DNA of 64,000 bases from Siphonodentalium dalli (lineage: Eukaryota; Mollusca; Scaphopoda; Gadilida; Siphonodentaliidae). Below, in pieces: positions 35,516 through 47,630 of the stretch; the stretch's first letter is position 1; the number at the start of each line of letters is the position of its first letter. The stretch is from contig CP136067.1 in the NCBI GenBank assembly GCA_032622095.1, positions 97,514,707-97,578,706 of the forward strand. The letters run 5' to 3'. The notes below the pieces were generated by a model. It was not told where the DNA came from and did not search any database. It saw nothing but the letters and a program-made list of their open reading frames with translations. The translations under genes and the position numbers were made by a program.

Positions 35516-36229
35516 CTCGTGCGCCGGCGAAGGTTTGGAGCACGCACTTTGGAGTAAGCCTCTCCGCGTGTTGATATGTTACCCAAGACGGGAAATTCAA
35601 GAATACCTGGGTTTAAATGCACCCGCGTTAGTTTGCTGCTGGAGGGCTGGCACATCATGTTAATTAAACCAGAATATAGACCAGTTTATTATGATTGAAC
35701 AACAAACATTATAAACACCATGCATGCAGCATGAATTCGCTTTGCGCTCATCACATATATGCGGATAGGGTCAATTTACATTTATCAGATTTGTGGAATC
35801 ACGGACTCAGCATACGAGTGTTTATTTCTTCAGATGTGCTTCCTTCTGTACATGTGGGGGCCCGAGTGGGAAAACGCGTTTTTTATAAACTCATGCAAAT
35901 GTTTTATTAAAGACCTTTTGTGCCTTTTATTTCGAAAATGCAAAAAGAATTCCATTTGGCCAAACTTTTGGCCAAAGATTGTTTTACCGAAACCTGGAAT
36001 TCTAATTTTTAAAACCCAAATTAAATTTGTAATGGGAGCGACTCGAGAATCCAAATTATAGTATGACCGCCTGCTAATTGAAAAGGTGATACAGCTTAAC
36101 GTCTAACAAAAAGACACTAATGGCAGTGCACTATGAAACATTGTAATAAAACAGTAATGAGGATTAACATCAATGAATCCTTTGTCTGTCATAATGCTGA
36201 ATAGTCAATGGTGTCAAGTAACATTTTGA
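35516..36229. other. Unassigned DNA
   Basis: ORFs of 70-100 codons at 35,695-36,061 lie on both strands and show no domain. No repeat was recognised. Confidence 0.3.
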
Positions 36230-36522
36230 AGGTCAAGGTCGGGTCTGGGTCACGATTTTACCCGTCCAAAACACTTCCCGGACAAAAGTATCCCATGGTA
36301 TCAAATTTCGTCGAAATCCGTTCGAAAGGCACGATTTGACCTTGAATTAACCATTTTGAAGTTCAAGGTCAGGTCGGGGTCACGATTTGACCCGTCCCAA
36401 ACACTCCCCGGTCAAACGTAGCCCTATGTATCAAATTTCGTCGAAATCCGTCCGGCAGTTTTCCCGGCCATTGCTAACAAACAAACAAACAGACAGACAG
36501 AAGTCCCAAAATATATAGTAGA
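36230..36522 (-). mobile_element. 5' fragment of a Helitron-like element
   Basis: On the minus strand it starts TCTACTATATATTTTGGGAC at 36,522 after an A, then GTCTGTCTGTTTG, the same style of 5' end as the element at 988. Two ~130-bp direct modules follow, containing 'ggtcacgatttgacccgtcc' and 'caaatttcgtcgaaatccg'. No CTAG end is found, so the copy is 3'-truncated. Confidence 0.55.
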
Positions 36523-36768
36523 TGTTACATGTTACATGTTAACATATTAATTAATTGTGAGACCACAACATGGGGGATGAGTTGTTTATCGCTCTTGGGT
36601 GCATGACTCATAGTTAATGACAAAGTCAAAGCTAGTGTGCCAACAGTATAATACCTCCGGTCAGACAAAGGCTCGCGCTTTTTTCCTGCAGCATGAGGTT
36701 TACAGAACATGGCGAAAATTTGAACATCAGAAATGAGTTATAATCATATGCATATATATACCGGTATA

Positions 36769-38122
36769 TTATATCTCACGTGACTTTCTCGCATTCTGAT
36801 TGGCTGCACACTGCTATACTATTATATAGATAATGAATGGCTTGGAGTTGACTATGCCAAAATAGTGGTCCTCGAGGAGGAATAGTCCACGAGCCGCAGG
36901 ACCACTATTTTGGCATAGTCAACGACAAGCATTCATTATTTATTATATTATATCGAACATTTGTGCCATTCTCACACAATTTCTGAGTCTGATTTTGTCA
37001 CATTTTTATTTACCTTGGTCTCAGATTTTACAATTTACGGCAATATTTTGACGATGGCAGAGGAGCACAACTATGTTATTAGTTACATCTAACAGCATCT
37101 CTTCATGATTCATACATTAATTTATATAAATACGTCATTAGCAAAGACATTTTGGCGAAATTTTAGAACTAACTTCTTTAACTTCAATTAACCGGAAAAG
37201 GAAGTTATATAAATAACGTCCACTGGCTTTGCAAAAATTAGGACTGGCCGCTTGCCAACTAAACGGACAAACTATTAAATACATTGGCTTGATATCATCG
37301 GAAATTTGTAAGATCATTGCAATTCATCAATAAATCTAATGCCATACCGATATTGCAATAAATATCGCACAAGGTATAGTTTAAAATTGGCCACATCTTC
37401 AAGCGGCAGCCAGATTTCGCGAAATGAGTTTGTTACTATAAATAGAAAAAGAATAGTAGGCATGTAGGAATCTTACTGGGGTACTATCGTAAAATAGTAT
37501 ATCAGTGGCCAGCCAATAAGAATGCGAGAGAGTCACGTGAGATATAATATTTTACGATAGTACCCCAGTAGGATTCCTACATGCCTACTATTCTTTTTTT
37601 CTATTTATAGTAATACTCATTTCGCGAAATCGGGTTGCCGCCTGAAGATGCGCTAATCTGAAACTATACCATGTACGATACTTGTTGCAATATCGGTATA
37701 TCATTAGATGTATTGGTGAATTGTAATGATCTTACAAATGTCCGAGCATAGCTATCTAATGTATTTAATAGTTTGTCCGTTTAGTTGACAAGCGACCAGT
37801 CCTAATTGTGTAGTGCCAGTAGACGTTATTTATAACTTCCTTTCCGTTTTCTTAATGTTCGCCAAAATGTCTTTTCTAATGACGTATTTATAGAAATAAA
37901 TGCATGAATCATGAAGAGATGCTGTTAGATGTAACTAATAACAATAGTTATGCTCCCGTGCCATCGTCAAATGAATGCCGTAAATTGTAAAATCTGAGAC
38001 CTATTTCCAAATTTCATGGTAAATAAAAATGTGACAAAATCAGACACAGAAATTGTGAGAGAATTGACACCAATGTTCGGTATAATATAATAAATAATCA
38101 ATGTCTTGTCGTTGACTATGCC
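36769..38122. mobile_element. Long foldback element with a nested hairpin
   Basis: Left arm 36,911-37,500 and right arm 37,544-38,122 are inverted copies of each other with scattered differences, ending in GGCATAGTCAACGACAAGC / CTTGTCGTTGACTATGCC. A separate hairpin (36,823-36,872 with 36,898-36,948) sits at the left end. The 43-base spacer between the arms (37,501-37,543) is itself an inverted match to the left flank at 36,769-36,816. No ORF of interest is present. A diverged relative is at 19,260-20,130. Confidence 0.7.
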
Positions 38123-38206
38123 ACTATATAATATATACCTTAAAATCTGAAATGTTTTACCGAAACCTGGGGCATTGTTCAGCGGTTTTCGACATTTCGC
38201 ACATAA

Positions 38207-38491
38207 ATGAAACAAACGCGTTTTATTTCTACCATAAACGAGCGGACTAACATTGAACGCTATTCATTCTTTTCAAGTTTAAACTTCCAATCAACCCCGC
38301 GAGCCTACATCCACACCAATTATTTGGATAAATATTTCATTCATCTGCCAAAACCTCTCGACATGTTGATAGATTCTAACCCAAAACTAAAATTAACTAA
38401 ATATTCCTCACCATTGGGCCAACTAGGTCTTATAGTAGGACATTATTCGACCCTGGATCTACACACAACGCATTTTAGTGTATGTAAATGA
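38207..38491 (+). CDS. Hypothetical 94-codon ORF, doubtful
   Basis: An ATG-started frame with no recognised motif, signal peptide or membrane segment lies between the foldback element and a tandem duplication. Composition is ordinary for AT-rich DNA. It is listed only because it is outside any repeat I can see, and it may be non-coding. Confidence 0.12.
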   Translation: MKQTRFISTINERTNIERYSFFSSLNFQSTPRAYIHTNYLDKYFIHLPKPLDMLIDSNPKLKLTKYSSPLGQLGLIVGHYSTLDLHTTHFSVCK

Positions 38492-38532
38492 AATTTTCTA
38501 CCTAAAAGTCTGATACAGCAGGTTACATCACC

Positions 38533-39410
38533 TCTTGTCGGCGCCCGACAATGAATGGCTAACTATTTCGCTATTCCATGATTATAGATATCCATCATTT
38601 AACCGCAAAAGTGGCATATCGCACACTTTAATCGGCGGCTCCATTCATTGTTTCGACCTATTATGTATTGACCGGGTCATCATCAGGGACGCTGTTCATT
38701 CTTTGAGTACCATATGGACTAACAAAAACTAGTAATATCAGCCGATCCCAGAACCAATTACTATAGCGATGGTCGCATGTGGATCATGCACAAGTGATAA
38801 CAGCTGAGCCAATATTTCAATCTCTGTGGCGAGACATAGGTGGATTAACCACTGTTAGGCTGTATCAGCTGAGCCAGGAATATACATCGCTCTATGGCGG
38901 GAATCTCACTTGGATTAACCACGAAATTGAGTCACTGACATCTTCACTCCACCGAATCTATCGCTAGACTGTGTGTGTAAATGAAATTCGTTTCTATCTA
39001 CTGTCTGGTCGGCACCCGACAATGAATGGCTAACTATGTCGCTATTCCATGATTATAGATGTCCATCATTTAACAGCAAAGTGATATATTGCACACTTTA
39101 TTCGGCGGCTCCATTCATTGTTTCGACCTATTATTTATTTATTGACCGGGTCATCATCAGGGGCGCTGGTCATTCTATGAGTACCATATTTACTAGCAAA
39201 AACTAGAAAAAACTAGTAATATCAGCCGATCCCAGAACCAATCACTATGGCGATGGTCGCATGTGGATCATGCACAAGTGATAACAGCTGAGCCAAAATT
39301 TAAATCTCTGTGGCGAGACATAGGTGGATTAACCACTGTTAGGCTGTAGCAGCTGAGTCAGGAATATGCATCGCACTATGGCGGAAACCTCACGTGGATT
39401 AACCACGAAA
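38533..39410. repeat. Tandem duplication of a ~470-bp unit
   Basis: About 38,533-38,985 (from 'cttgtcggcgcccgacaatg') is repeated from about 39,006 to 39,410 with a few percent change and small indels, for example 'tattatgtatt' against 'tattatttattt'. Both copies carry an open stretch around WRDIGGLTTVRLYQLSQEY (38,830-38,890), but the second copy has a stop in it, so coding is unlikely. Confidence 0.75.
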
Positions 39411-41026
39411 TTGAGTTTGTATACAGGGGGAGGGCCGAATTTTTTTTACGAGACGTGTGGTAGGGGGTGGGTAGGTACCCGAGGCCGGAAACAGTTTTTG
39501 ACCACTTTTTTAGCATTTTTTTTCCATTGACATATTTTCAACTGTTTTAAACATATTTGTTTATATGTTGTGGCTTGTTGCAATATGAGAAGCACTAATA
39601 CATTCATTATTGTTATAATTACCCCCATAAGTTGATATAAAATGGAAAAATGGTGATTATTGTGGGGGTGGGTCCCAAAATTTTCATTGATTTTATTTTG
39701 CGCGCAAATTTTTGTTGTTGTGTCTGTTTCAGCTTGCTTGGCAGTTTTTATAATGAAAATTTTCTAGTTCACGGTGTAGTTCAATAAAAAAAATACTTCA
39801 GATAGCTCTAGGGTAGGGTGAACTTAATGCAGTCTGACAATATCAGCTAACAACTCATGACAGAATATTAATTACAATAATTATTATGCTCATTATTCAT
39901 ACAGTTAGTTGATGCATGAGTGTAAGGTATGAAATAAGTATTTGCATGTATCAGTGTTTGTACACTAAAATTGATTGCATATCAGCATATGTGATACAAT
40001 TATGGCCATGTGACCCTCAACGCAGGGCAACTCATTTTATTTTTAACCCTTCGAACACTATGGCCCCAGAGCATTAGTAGCACCCTGGCGCGGGGCTCCC
40101 ACTCGTTCAAATAACCGCCAGTATTCTCAATGTATCAGAATAATGTATAGTTAATAATATATAGTAGACACAGGTAGACATATAATAGTAAATCAAGAGT
40201 ACAGCCGGTATACTGTAAACAGAAGACCAAATTGGAGTTATCTTCCCTACACCAACACAATGAACGACGTTACGCTTACTGTGACCTCATCTCCACGGTC
40301 ACATGTCACTAGTGCACATCCGTGTATATGGATTTGGCACTAAATTGACCATCCGCGTTCAAACTCAAAGGGTTAAAAATTATTTTAAGCCTAGTCCTAA
40401 GTCGTAATGCGAGGTCGGGTCGGTGGTCATGCAGGCATACATACAAGCTAATTCATATGCACAGTTTCCTTTTTGGTATTACTATAGGCTCTAGGCCTAC
40501 TAGTTGATGCTGGTTGATGTCTGAAAAAAAGATAAATTTAATTTTGTGTAATTTTTTATTCTATTATAGGCCCTAACACTGGCCTTAATTATTTTGTGTT
40601 GTCATTCCAGGGGATTCAACATATTTGTCATCTACTCACACAGATGAATAGGCTGGGTTATAAATTTACCAATATAATCACATCATATTCTACCTTTGTT
40701 GATTGCTTAGAGTTCAATTTAGTTGAGATTATCGCTGATTACTGCTGATTATCGCATACTTATCAGCCAAGAAAATATTTGTCTTGTACATGTTTGTAAA
40801 CAGGAAGTAACATTTAATTTGGTCTTTCAAAGAATGGACAAATATAGAGCGGTTGGTCGTTTTTTTCAGAGGGGACCAACATAAAGCGTTGGGGTTTTGG
40901 GGTGGGTGTCTAAAATTTTATGAAAAAAAAATGCAAGAAAGTGTGGGTGGGTGTAAAAAAAATGGCAATGTAAAAAAAACACCCCACGTCTCGCAACTTT
41001 TTACGCCCCCCCCCCTGTTGTATAGT
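39411..41026. other. Unassigned DNA with homopolymer-rich patches
   Basis: Runs such as GGGGGTGGGT and poly-T occur at about 39,420-39,700 and 40,850-41,015. No gene or repeat family is recognised. Confidence 0.35.
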
Positions 41027-41250
41027 GAAAATGTGATAATATACCCAACACCTCAGTTTCTATCTGAGGTTTTAGTCATTTACATACAATATGACAAAAA
41101 TGGGTGGAATAAGACATTACCGCAATCGCCTCGTTGCCGAAAATGTGATAATATACCCAACACCTTAGTTTCTATCTGAGGTTTTAGTCATTTACATACA
41201 CTATGACAAAAATGGGTGGAATAAGACATTACCGCAATCGCCTCGTTGCC
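41027..41250. repeat. Tandem duplication, 112-bp unit
   Basis: 41,027-41,138 and 41,139-41,250 are nearly identical, starting GAAAATGTGATAATATACCC. The head-to-tail arrangement points to a recent local duplication. Confidence 0.85.
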
Positions 41251-41496
41251 GCTGAACGAAGAGCCACATCATCTCTATAATGACAAGATATAAATATCGG
41301 TCAATAAAGCGAATGCGAATTACAATATATATATGTCATATACCAATTGTATCCAGTTGGCTGGCCATTCAACCAGTCGATGTACCGAACCCGAATCCTA
41401 CATGTCGAACAGATTGGATATATACCGTACTAGTAGACGCAGACGTTACCATAATCGTACTGTATTGAATAGTAAACTCGCTATTATTATTATTAA

Positions 41497-41869
41497 CCCT
41501 TTACCCAACAGAAGGGCCCTGTGCCAATGCATTCTCTTATATATTCTCGCATATATAAGAGAATGCATTGGCTTAACACATTAAAAATTATAAAATTGTT
41601 AAAGAATGTAAGAAAAAATGGTAAAAAGTGTTAAAAAAAGATTTTTTTTAGGCCAATGCATTCTCTTATATATGCGAGGCGACCTATGGTCGACTCGCAT
41701 ATATAAGAGAATGCATTGGCACAGGGTATAACTGTAACTATCGCAATGTGGTCAATGAGCCGGTTCCAATGATATCCATATTTGTATGGTTCTATTGAGA
41801 CAGACCGAAGATATTTTAGGCTGTTGAAGCTTTATTTGGCCGGTTTTGGCCGGTTTGTTGGGTAAAGGG
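41497..41869. mobile_element. piggyBac-like double-palindrome MITE, copy 2
   Basis: TTAA flanks it (41,493-41,496 and 41,870-41,873) and its ends match copy 1. It is 373 bp, exactly 19 bp shorter, because the first palindrome (41,523-41,572) has lost its centre. The second palindrome (41,652-41,720) is full length. The rest differs from copy 1 at only a handful of positions. Confidence 0.8.
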
Positions 41870-41873
41870 TTAA

Positions 41874-42569
41874 GAGGAACTTTGTAAGAATGTTGGTGTA
41901 TGTTGTCAATTTGGATTAATGTGCATAACAAATTACCATACTTTGATCAAGATTAATCTCAATTTCTATTTGACCACCCTACCGGATTGTTCCACATCAC
42001 TTTAGACTATGAAAACTTGACATTATGCTGAGTTTATCAACATAATACAATTACAACTACCATTGAACATGATCACCTGCCACACATTATGCATTATTAC
42101 TGAGAATTATAATAAAATAAAACACCTAAGATGTAAAAGACCATACTGTCATACTGTCATAATGTCCTTTGATTTGGGCAAAGCGTGACCACGTGTCGGA
42201 GAGTAGTATTGACCATCGCCCGGGAAGCGAGCTCTCTATCTGGACTTTAAACGTGAATTTCGAAACAATTACATGACATTGGTAGAATCTGCAATTGTGG
42301 GCTCAGACCGCAACCCACTCGGACCTTTTATCCTGTGTTTTCGCGATTTCGCAGTTTGATTTTTTAACCAACATTTAATGTTAAATGTGTTGTTTTAACA
42401 CTGTTTTGACAATTGTCGATCATTGTTTGGAATTAAAAGGACATTAATCGGGAACTCTTAAAGCCAAATAGGTATTATGTGTGTATAATGTCTGCAGTGT
42501 GAACTCCTTAAATATTTGTCGAATGCCATTTTACATTGAATGATTGAACATTTGATGACAACGGGTGTC
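41874..42569. other. Unassigned DNA
   Basis: No ORF of note, and no repeat shared with other parts of the window was recognised. Confidence 0.35.
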
Positions 42570-42825
42570 TATGTCGTTCGTGATTAGACCAACATTCCAA
42601 ACACGCCAGGTCGGGCCGTCTGAGATATGGAAATTAAAAAAAATGAAAATCATATGAAATCAAAAAAGTTGTTTGCATTTCCTTGTCTTTTTCGAGTTTC
42701 CGTCATGAGCTATGGTATCGCCAATCACCGGCTGTTTAAATGCCGCTTCTGCTGTTTGTGCATTAACAAAATGCCAGATATTGGATATTAGATATTCATT
42801 TCGGGTTCCGATATAGTCCGCCGCC
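42570..42825. repeat. Second copy of the segmental duplication, part 1
   Basis: It aligns with 1-260: 'ttagaccaacattccaaacacgccag', 'atatggaaattaaa', 'aaatgccgcttct' and 'attagatat' occur in the same order. Confidence 0.75.
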
Positions 42826-43089
42826 AAGTCACAAATGGTCTTTCTCAGTGGATTCCGGAGGTCTTTATCACCATTCTGAAGATTCCACCAGCTGACTAGC
42901 GGGAAGCCTTGAGGAATTTGAGAATTTGGGGTAAATCCAAATGGCAGTCAAAATGGCCACCCATGACAAATTGATGGCATCTACTTGAAACGAAGCAGAA
43001 AGCATAGCACTAGCGAAATGATTCTGTTCTTATGATCTCATTGTGCCATTTCAACCGAGTTTGTGATGACGGTATTTCAGTAAGCCTTG

Positions 43090-44120
43090 CCAAGTATAAG
43101 TAATCTGCTTAATTGTTCTCACTGAACTGATCCACGGGATTTCTACGGGCTGAACTGGGGTGGAGGTATGTCACATGGTGTTCCCTCCCTGTATTTCGGT
43201 ATAACATGTCGATTACAAGCAATTTGCTTCACCTACAACTTTCGTTATAATTGAGTTAAACTGCGTTCCGGAGAATCTGCTGAACTGTACCCGATGTATT
43301 GCTGAACGGGATTTTGAACTGCCGGGGTTGATGTCGGTCAATTGGGGTGCCCTCCCTGTATTGGGATATTACACACATATGACATGTCATTTGCACAACC
43401 TACGACCGACTATCAATGTTATAATTGGGTTAAAATTTCTTCTGGTGAATCTTCTGAACTGCACATGATGAACTGCTTATCGGGATTTTGATCTACTGAA
43501 CTGGGTTGGAGATATGTCGAATGGTGTTCCTTCCTTGTGTCGCAAAATACCCTTGTTGATTACATATCATTTGCACACATCACGCACGACTATCGTCATT
43601 ACAATTGAGTTAAACTGCATTCCGGAGAATCTTTTGAACTGTATTTGGTTATACTTCATTGGTTACATGTCATTTGCATAACCTCTAATCAAATATCATG
43701 GTTATAGTTGAGTTAAAATGTTCAAGAGGATATGCTGATTTGTAGCCGATGAACTGTTGACCGGGATTTTGAACTGCTGAACTGGGGTGGCGGTAGGTCA
43801 AATGGCTTCCCGCGCAATATATATGTATATCCCGTAAATTACAAGTCATTTGCCCATCATCTATACATAATATCTTCGTTATAATTGAATTAAACTGTTC
43901 GTGAGCATATGTTGTAATTGCACCTGATTAACTGCTGAACGGTATTTTGAACTGCTGAACTGGCAGGGTGGTTAGTCCCCTCCTTGTATTTGGATATAAC
44001 CATTACACTACCTTTTATTTATTCACACGACTAGCAAACGACTCTCTTCGCTAAAATTAGTTGAACTGAGGTCGGGAAATCTACTGATCTGCATTTTAGT
44101 ATGTAAACTGCTGATCAGCA
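43090..44120. repeat. Satellite-like array, ~175-bp unit, about six copies
   Basis: 'gagaatctgctgaactgtac' or variants recur at about 43,271, 43,445, 43,624, 43,726, 43,905 and 44,076, accompanied by 'ttataattgagttaaactg', 'gggattttgaactgctgaactgg' and 'gtgttccctcc'. The third unit is shortened to about 100 bp. Divergence between units is substantial, so the array is old. Confidence 0.75.
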
Positions 44121-45039
44121 GCTGATTCAGAAGTTTAGGTACGCCCGGATAAGGTTCAGATTTGATGGCTTAATTATGTCGGAATGAAAAAGTAGTTTAA
44201 ACTATATTTCTGTTCACTGTATACTTGGCATGATATCAAAATCATTCTAAAATTATTGGTCACCATAAGATATGCGTGCTAATTACGTATTTAAAAAATG
44301 CTCCTATTCGATGGCTATAGCTTTGTTGGACTGAACCACCAGTTTGACAAATGCCAATTTATGGCCATCAGGACTCCATCTACCGCTACTGAGGGCTTTT
44401 GTTAGAAATTAAGTCAAACCTAAAATTTTCGCGATTTCAAGCCATCGCCTTGGCAGCCTTCTTTGAGACAATGATCACAAATTCGGACGAAATAACACAA
44501 TGGAATTCTAAGGACTATATTATTGTGCTAGTCATATACTTTTCCGGTTCTTTCCCAGAAAAATAACCGCCTCCTTTCGGAAATGAGGGCAATTAATTGA
44601 ACCCGAATTTCTCAAATTCCTCAATGCTGCCGGTTGATTATTCAGACTGATACCCCACATCACCGAGATCCATAAGAAAAAAACTTTATACACGCATTGG
44701 CAACAAGAAATTCAATTAATTGAGGAAAAACACCCACTGTCCCGAGTGGTATTGATAAGCTATTGGAGGTTCTTCCACTTCGCATGCAAAATAGCAAAAT
44801 ATTATTAATTGATGACTGATGTACATGTACAGTACACACATAGTAATAACAATTAACGTTATGATTTGAAACTAACCATGATAGGATATTGACAGTAAGG
44901 TGGTATTAACTACTACGAGTGGTATTAGTACTAATAGTACCATTCTAGCATAATATATGTGTACATGATGTATGGGAAATATTAAAGGACAAAACAATAG
45001 TTACAATACAATTAGAATTTTTTTTTTTAATTAATGGCA
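44121..45039. other. Unassigned DNA
   Basis: No gene or repeat was recognised between the two arrays. Confidence 0.35.
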
Positions 45040-45535
45040 AGAAGAGCTAATTGTGCTTAAGCACAATAAGGGAATCTCTATTGTCTTAAGCGCAATAAGG
45101 ATATATTTAACTGTGCTTAAGCGCAATAATGGAATTTACAAATTGCGCTTATATAATAAAACCCAATAAGGAATCTCTTAATAAGGAATATATTATATAT
45201 AGTACATAAACTCCCTATAATTCAGGTGGTGTAGTCCATCTCCATGGTACAATGGGTGGAACAAATATAGGATTATTCTACTATTTGCACAAGGGTGATC
45301 TAATGAGAGATATTAATTGCGCTTAAGTGCAATATTGATGTAATTTCGCTTACGTGTAATAAGGAATGTCTTATTACACTTAAGCGCAATAAGAATATTC
45401 CTTATTGCACAGGAATATCACATTGTGCTTAAGCGCAATAAGGTATCTCTAACTGCGCTTAAGCACAATAACTGAAGGAATATTCTTATTGGGCTTGAGC
45501 TCAATTAGAGATTCCTTAAGTTATCGCAGTTAATC
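45040..45535. repeat. Array of short TTGCGCTTAAGCGCAAT palindromes
   Basis: Palindromes centred on CTTAAG (for example at about 45,051-45,067, 45,081-45,098, 45,113-45,130, 45,318, 45,383, 45,424-45,441 and 45,455-45,470) are separated by AAGGAAT(A/C)TCTT-like linkers. Many linkers are themselves inverted from one unit to the next. Confidence 0.7.
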
Positions 45536-45674
45536 GAAATTGTCTATTAAATGTCAAGTTGGTTTCCCATAGAGATCATTGAATATACATGTTTTTGGAG
45601 CAGAATTAGATAGTCCATATTGGACGCCATCATGGAATTTAATTTTTTTATTTAATTTTCACACATAGTTATTA

Positions 45675-45985
45675 GTTATGTGGATGGCGTTCTCAATAAA
45701 CATCACACCCGTATATTGATTATGTGGATAGAGTTATCATTAAACCTCACATCCTTATATTGGTTACAGTAATGCCCAAAGTAATTGACCACTTAACCAG
45801 AGCAGAATTATTGGTAATTTTTCAGGATTTAAAATCCTGAAAAATTACCCATAATTCTGCTGTGGTTAAGTGGTCAATTACTTTGGACATTACTGTATGT
45901 GGATGGAGTTATCATTACACCTCACATCCTTATATTGGTTAGGTTATGTAGATGTGAGTTATAATTAAACCTCACATCAGTGTGT
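45675..45985. repeat. Minisatellite, ~50-bp unit, interrupted by a MITE
   Basis: Units of the form 'tatgtggatagagttatcattaaacctcacatccttatattggt' occur at about 45,677, 45,720, 45,896 and 45,945. The array is split by the 129-bp element at 45,767. Confidence 0.75.
45767..45895. mobile_element. Palindromic Tc1/mariner-type MITE, 129 bp
   Basis: The element begins CAGTAATGCCCAAAGTAATTG and ends with the complement CAATTACTTTGGACATTACTG, and is flanked by TA on each side (45,765-45,766 and 45,896-45,897). CAGT ends and a TA duplication fit the Tc1/mariner superfamily. It is almost fully palindromic. It sits inside a minisatellite unit, so its insertion is later than the array. Confidence 0.8.
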
Positions 45986-46134
45986 TGGGGATTTTGGACC
46001 TTGACTTGGGACCTTTGGTTTTTAACGCAACAAATGCGAGTACACCTTATACACAAGTTTCTTGGATAAGATGAGTTTGAAGCCTGCTTACATTTCGAAA
46101 TGTTGTCAGTTTTGTATCGTCTGCAGCAGAACTC

Positions 46135-47015
46135 GGCATGTTGAAGCAAAAGTGACAAGAGATAAAATATGTACGTAACGAGACTATAATACAAATGAAA
46201 AAATAAATTGAGGGAGGAGTGGGCGATACAGGGAACTAAGGGTTGAACCGATATAAATTTGTAGAGCGATAACGACCAATGTTGACATATCATGCATCTC
46301 AACTCTACTGTTGCAACAAGGCTATAAAATGGGGGGGGTTGTAATAATCTTCGTTATCTCTATATAGTGCCAGAATAGTCATTTATGGACTTCTATAGTG
46401 GTACAATGCAAATTGGAATCAAATGATAAAAATATGTATGTAACACAACTACGGTATACCGATGAAAATAATTTAGGCCGGGTTTAGATGTTGGGTTGGT
46501 TAAATAGACTCGGAGAAAAAGGGGAACGATGAACTGACATAAATTAGTAGAGCGATAGCGATCAATGTTGCCATGTGATGCATCGCGACTGTACTGTAGC
46601 GGCAATGATATAAAATTGGGGGGGGGGTCTGAAATTATCTCTTACTCTATAGATGGCACCAGGATTATATAGAAAGGAATAGCAATTGATATACGTATAC
46701 CGTATACTATAGTAATACCATAGACATATAAGTAAAATTATCACGTGATAAAATATTACGTAACTTGACTATAGCGATGAAAAAAAATAAAATTGGACCG
46801 GGATTAGAGGTTCGGTTGGTTATATGTGGATAATTGGATATGGAATTCATACCGATGAGACGATAAAAATTAGTGGAGCAATAAAGACCAATGTTGACAC
46901 TTAGTCAGGCTACATGGGGGTTGATACGATAGACCAAAATAAATTTGTCGGGTGATATTATCAAATGATCAATGTTGACGTATAAAGTAACGCGACTGTA
47001 CTGTCGCACAATTAT
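46135..47015. repeat. Degenerate tandem repeat, ~290-320-bp unit, about three copies
   Basis: 'gataaaatatgtacgtaac...actata' recurs at about 46,160, 46,425 and 46,745, and 'gatcaatgttgacatatg..gcatcgcgactgtactgt' recurs at about 46,275, 46,560 and 46,965. G runs at 46,329 and 46,617 mark equivalent positions. The ORFs here are repeat by-products. Confidence 0.6.
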
Positions 47016-47094
47016 CAGGTAGAACCTGTCAAATATGGACTCTGTTGGCCAATATGGAACAGCTCAGAAAACATTCGCAGGGCCCAAAAATTTA

Positions 47095-47630
47095 TTATTT
47101 AACATGGGATCTGCCATTAAAATTGATTTATGTCGATAAAATTCTTATTTTTCAAAATTTTAAGCTGAGACTTGGTGTGTCTGTATGGAATACTTATATA
47201 TTCCTAAAATGACAGGGTACAGCACGTAATTATTTTTTAGATGGAAGAAATTAATTTTTTTCGATGATAAATTTTAACATGGGATTTGCTATTCAAATCG
47301 ATTTATGTCGATAAAACTCTTATTTTTCAAAATTTTAAGCTGAGACTTGGTGTGTCAGCGTGGAATACCTATATATTCCTAAAATGACAGGGTACAGCAC
47401 GTAATTATTTTTTAGAGGGAAGAATTTTTTTTTTTTCAATGATAAATTTTAACACGGGATTTTCCCATTCAAATCGATTTATGTCGATAAAACTGTTATT
47501 TTTCAAAATTTTAAGCTGAGACTGAGGTATGTCTGCGTGGAATACTTATATATTCCTAAAATGACAGGGTCCAGCACGTAATTATCTTTTAGATGGAAGA
47601 AATTGATTTGTTTCCATGATAAAAATCGAG
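47095..47630. repeat. Satellite-like array, ~175-bp unit, three copies
   Basis: 'aacatgggat...tgatttatgtcgataaaa', 'caaaattttaagctgagactt' and 'attcctaaaatgacagggtacagcacgtaattat' recur at about 47,101, 47,277 and 47,452. The copies are well conserved. Confidence 0.85.

Noticed and set aside
45040-45535. CRISPR-like array
   Set aside because: Repeats are short palindromes with irregular, related linkers, the DNA is eukaryotic, and no cas genes are present.
45922-46302. 126-codon minus-strand ORF with hydrophobic stretches
   Set aside because: It spans the end of a minisatellite and part of a degenerate tandem repeat, and the hydrophobic run reflects AT-rich repeat sequence.
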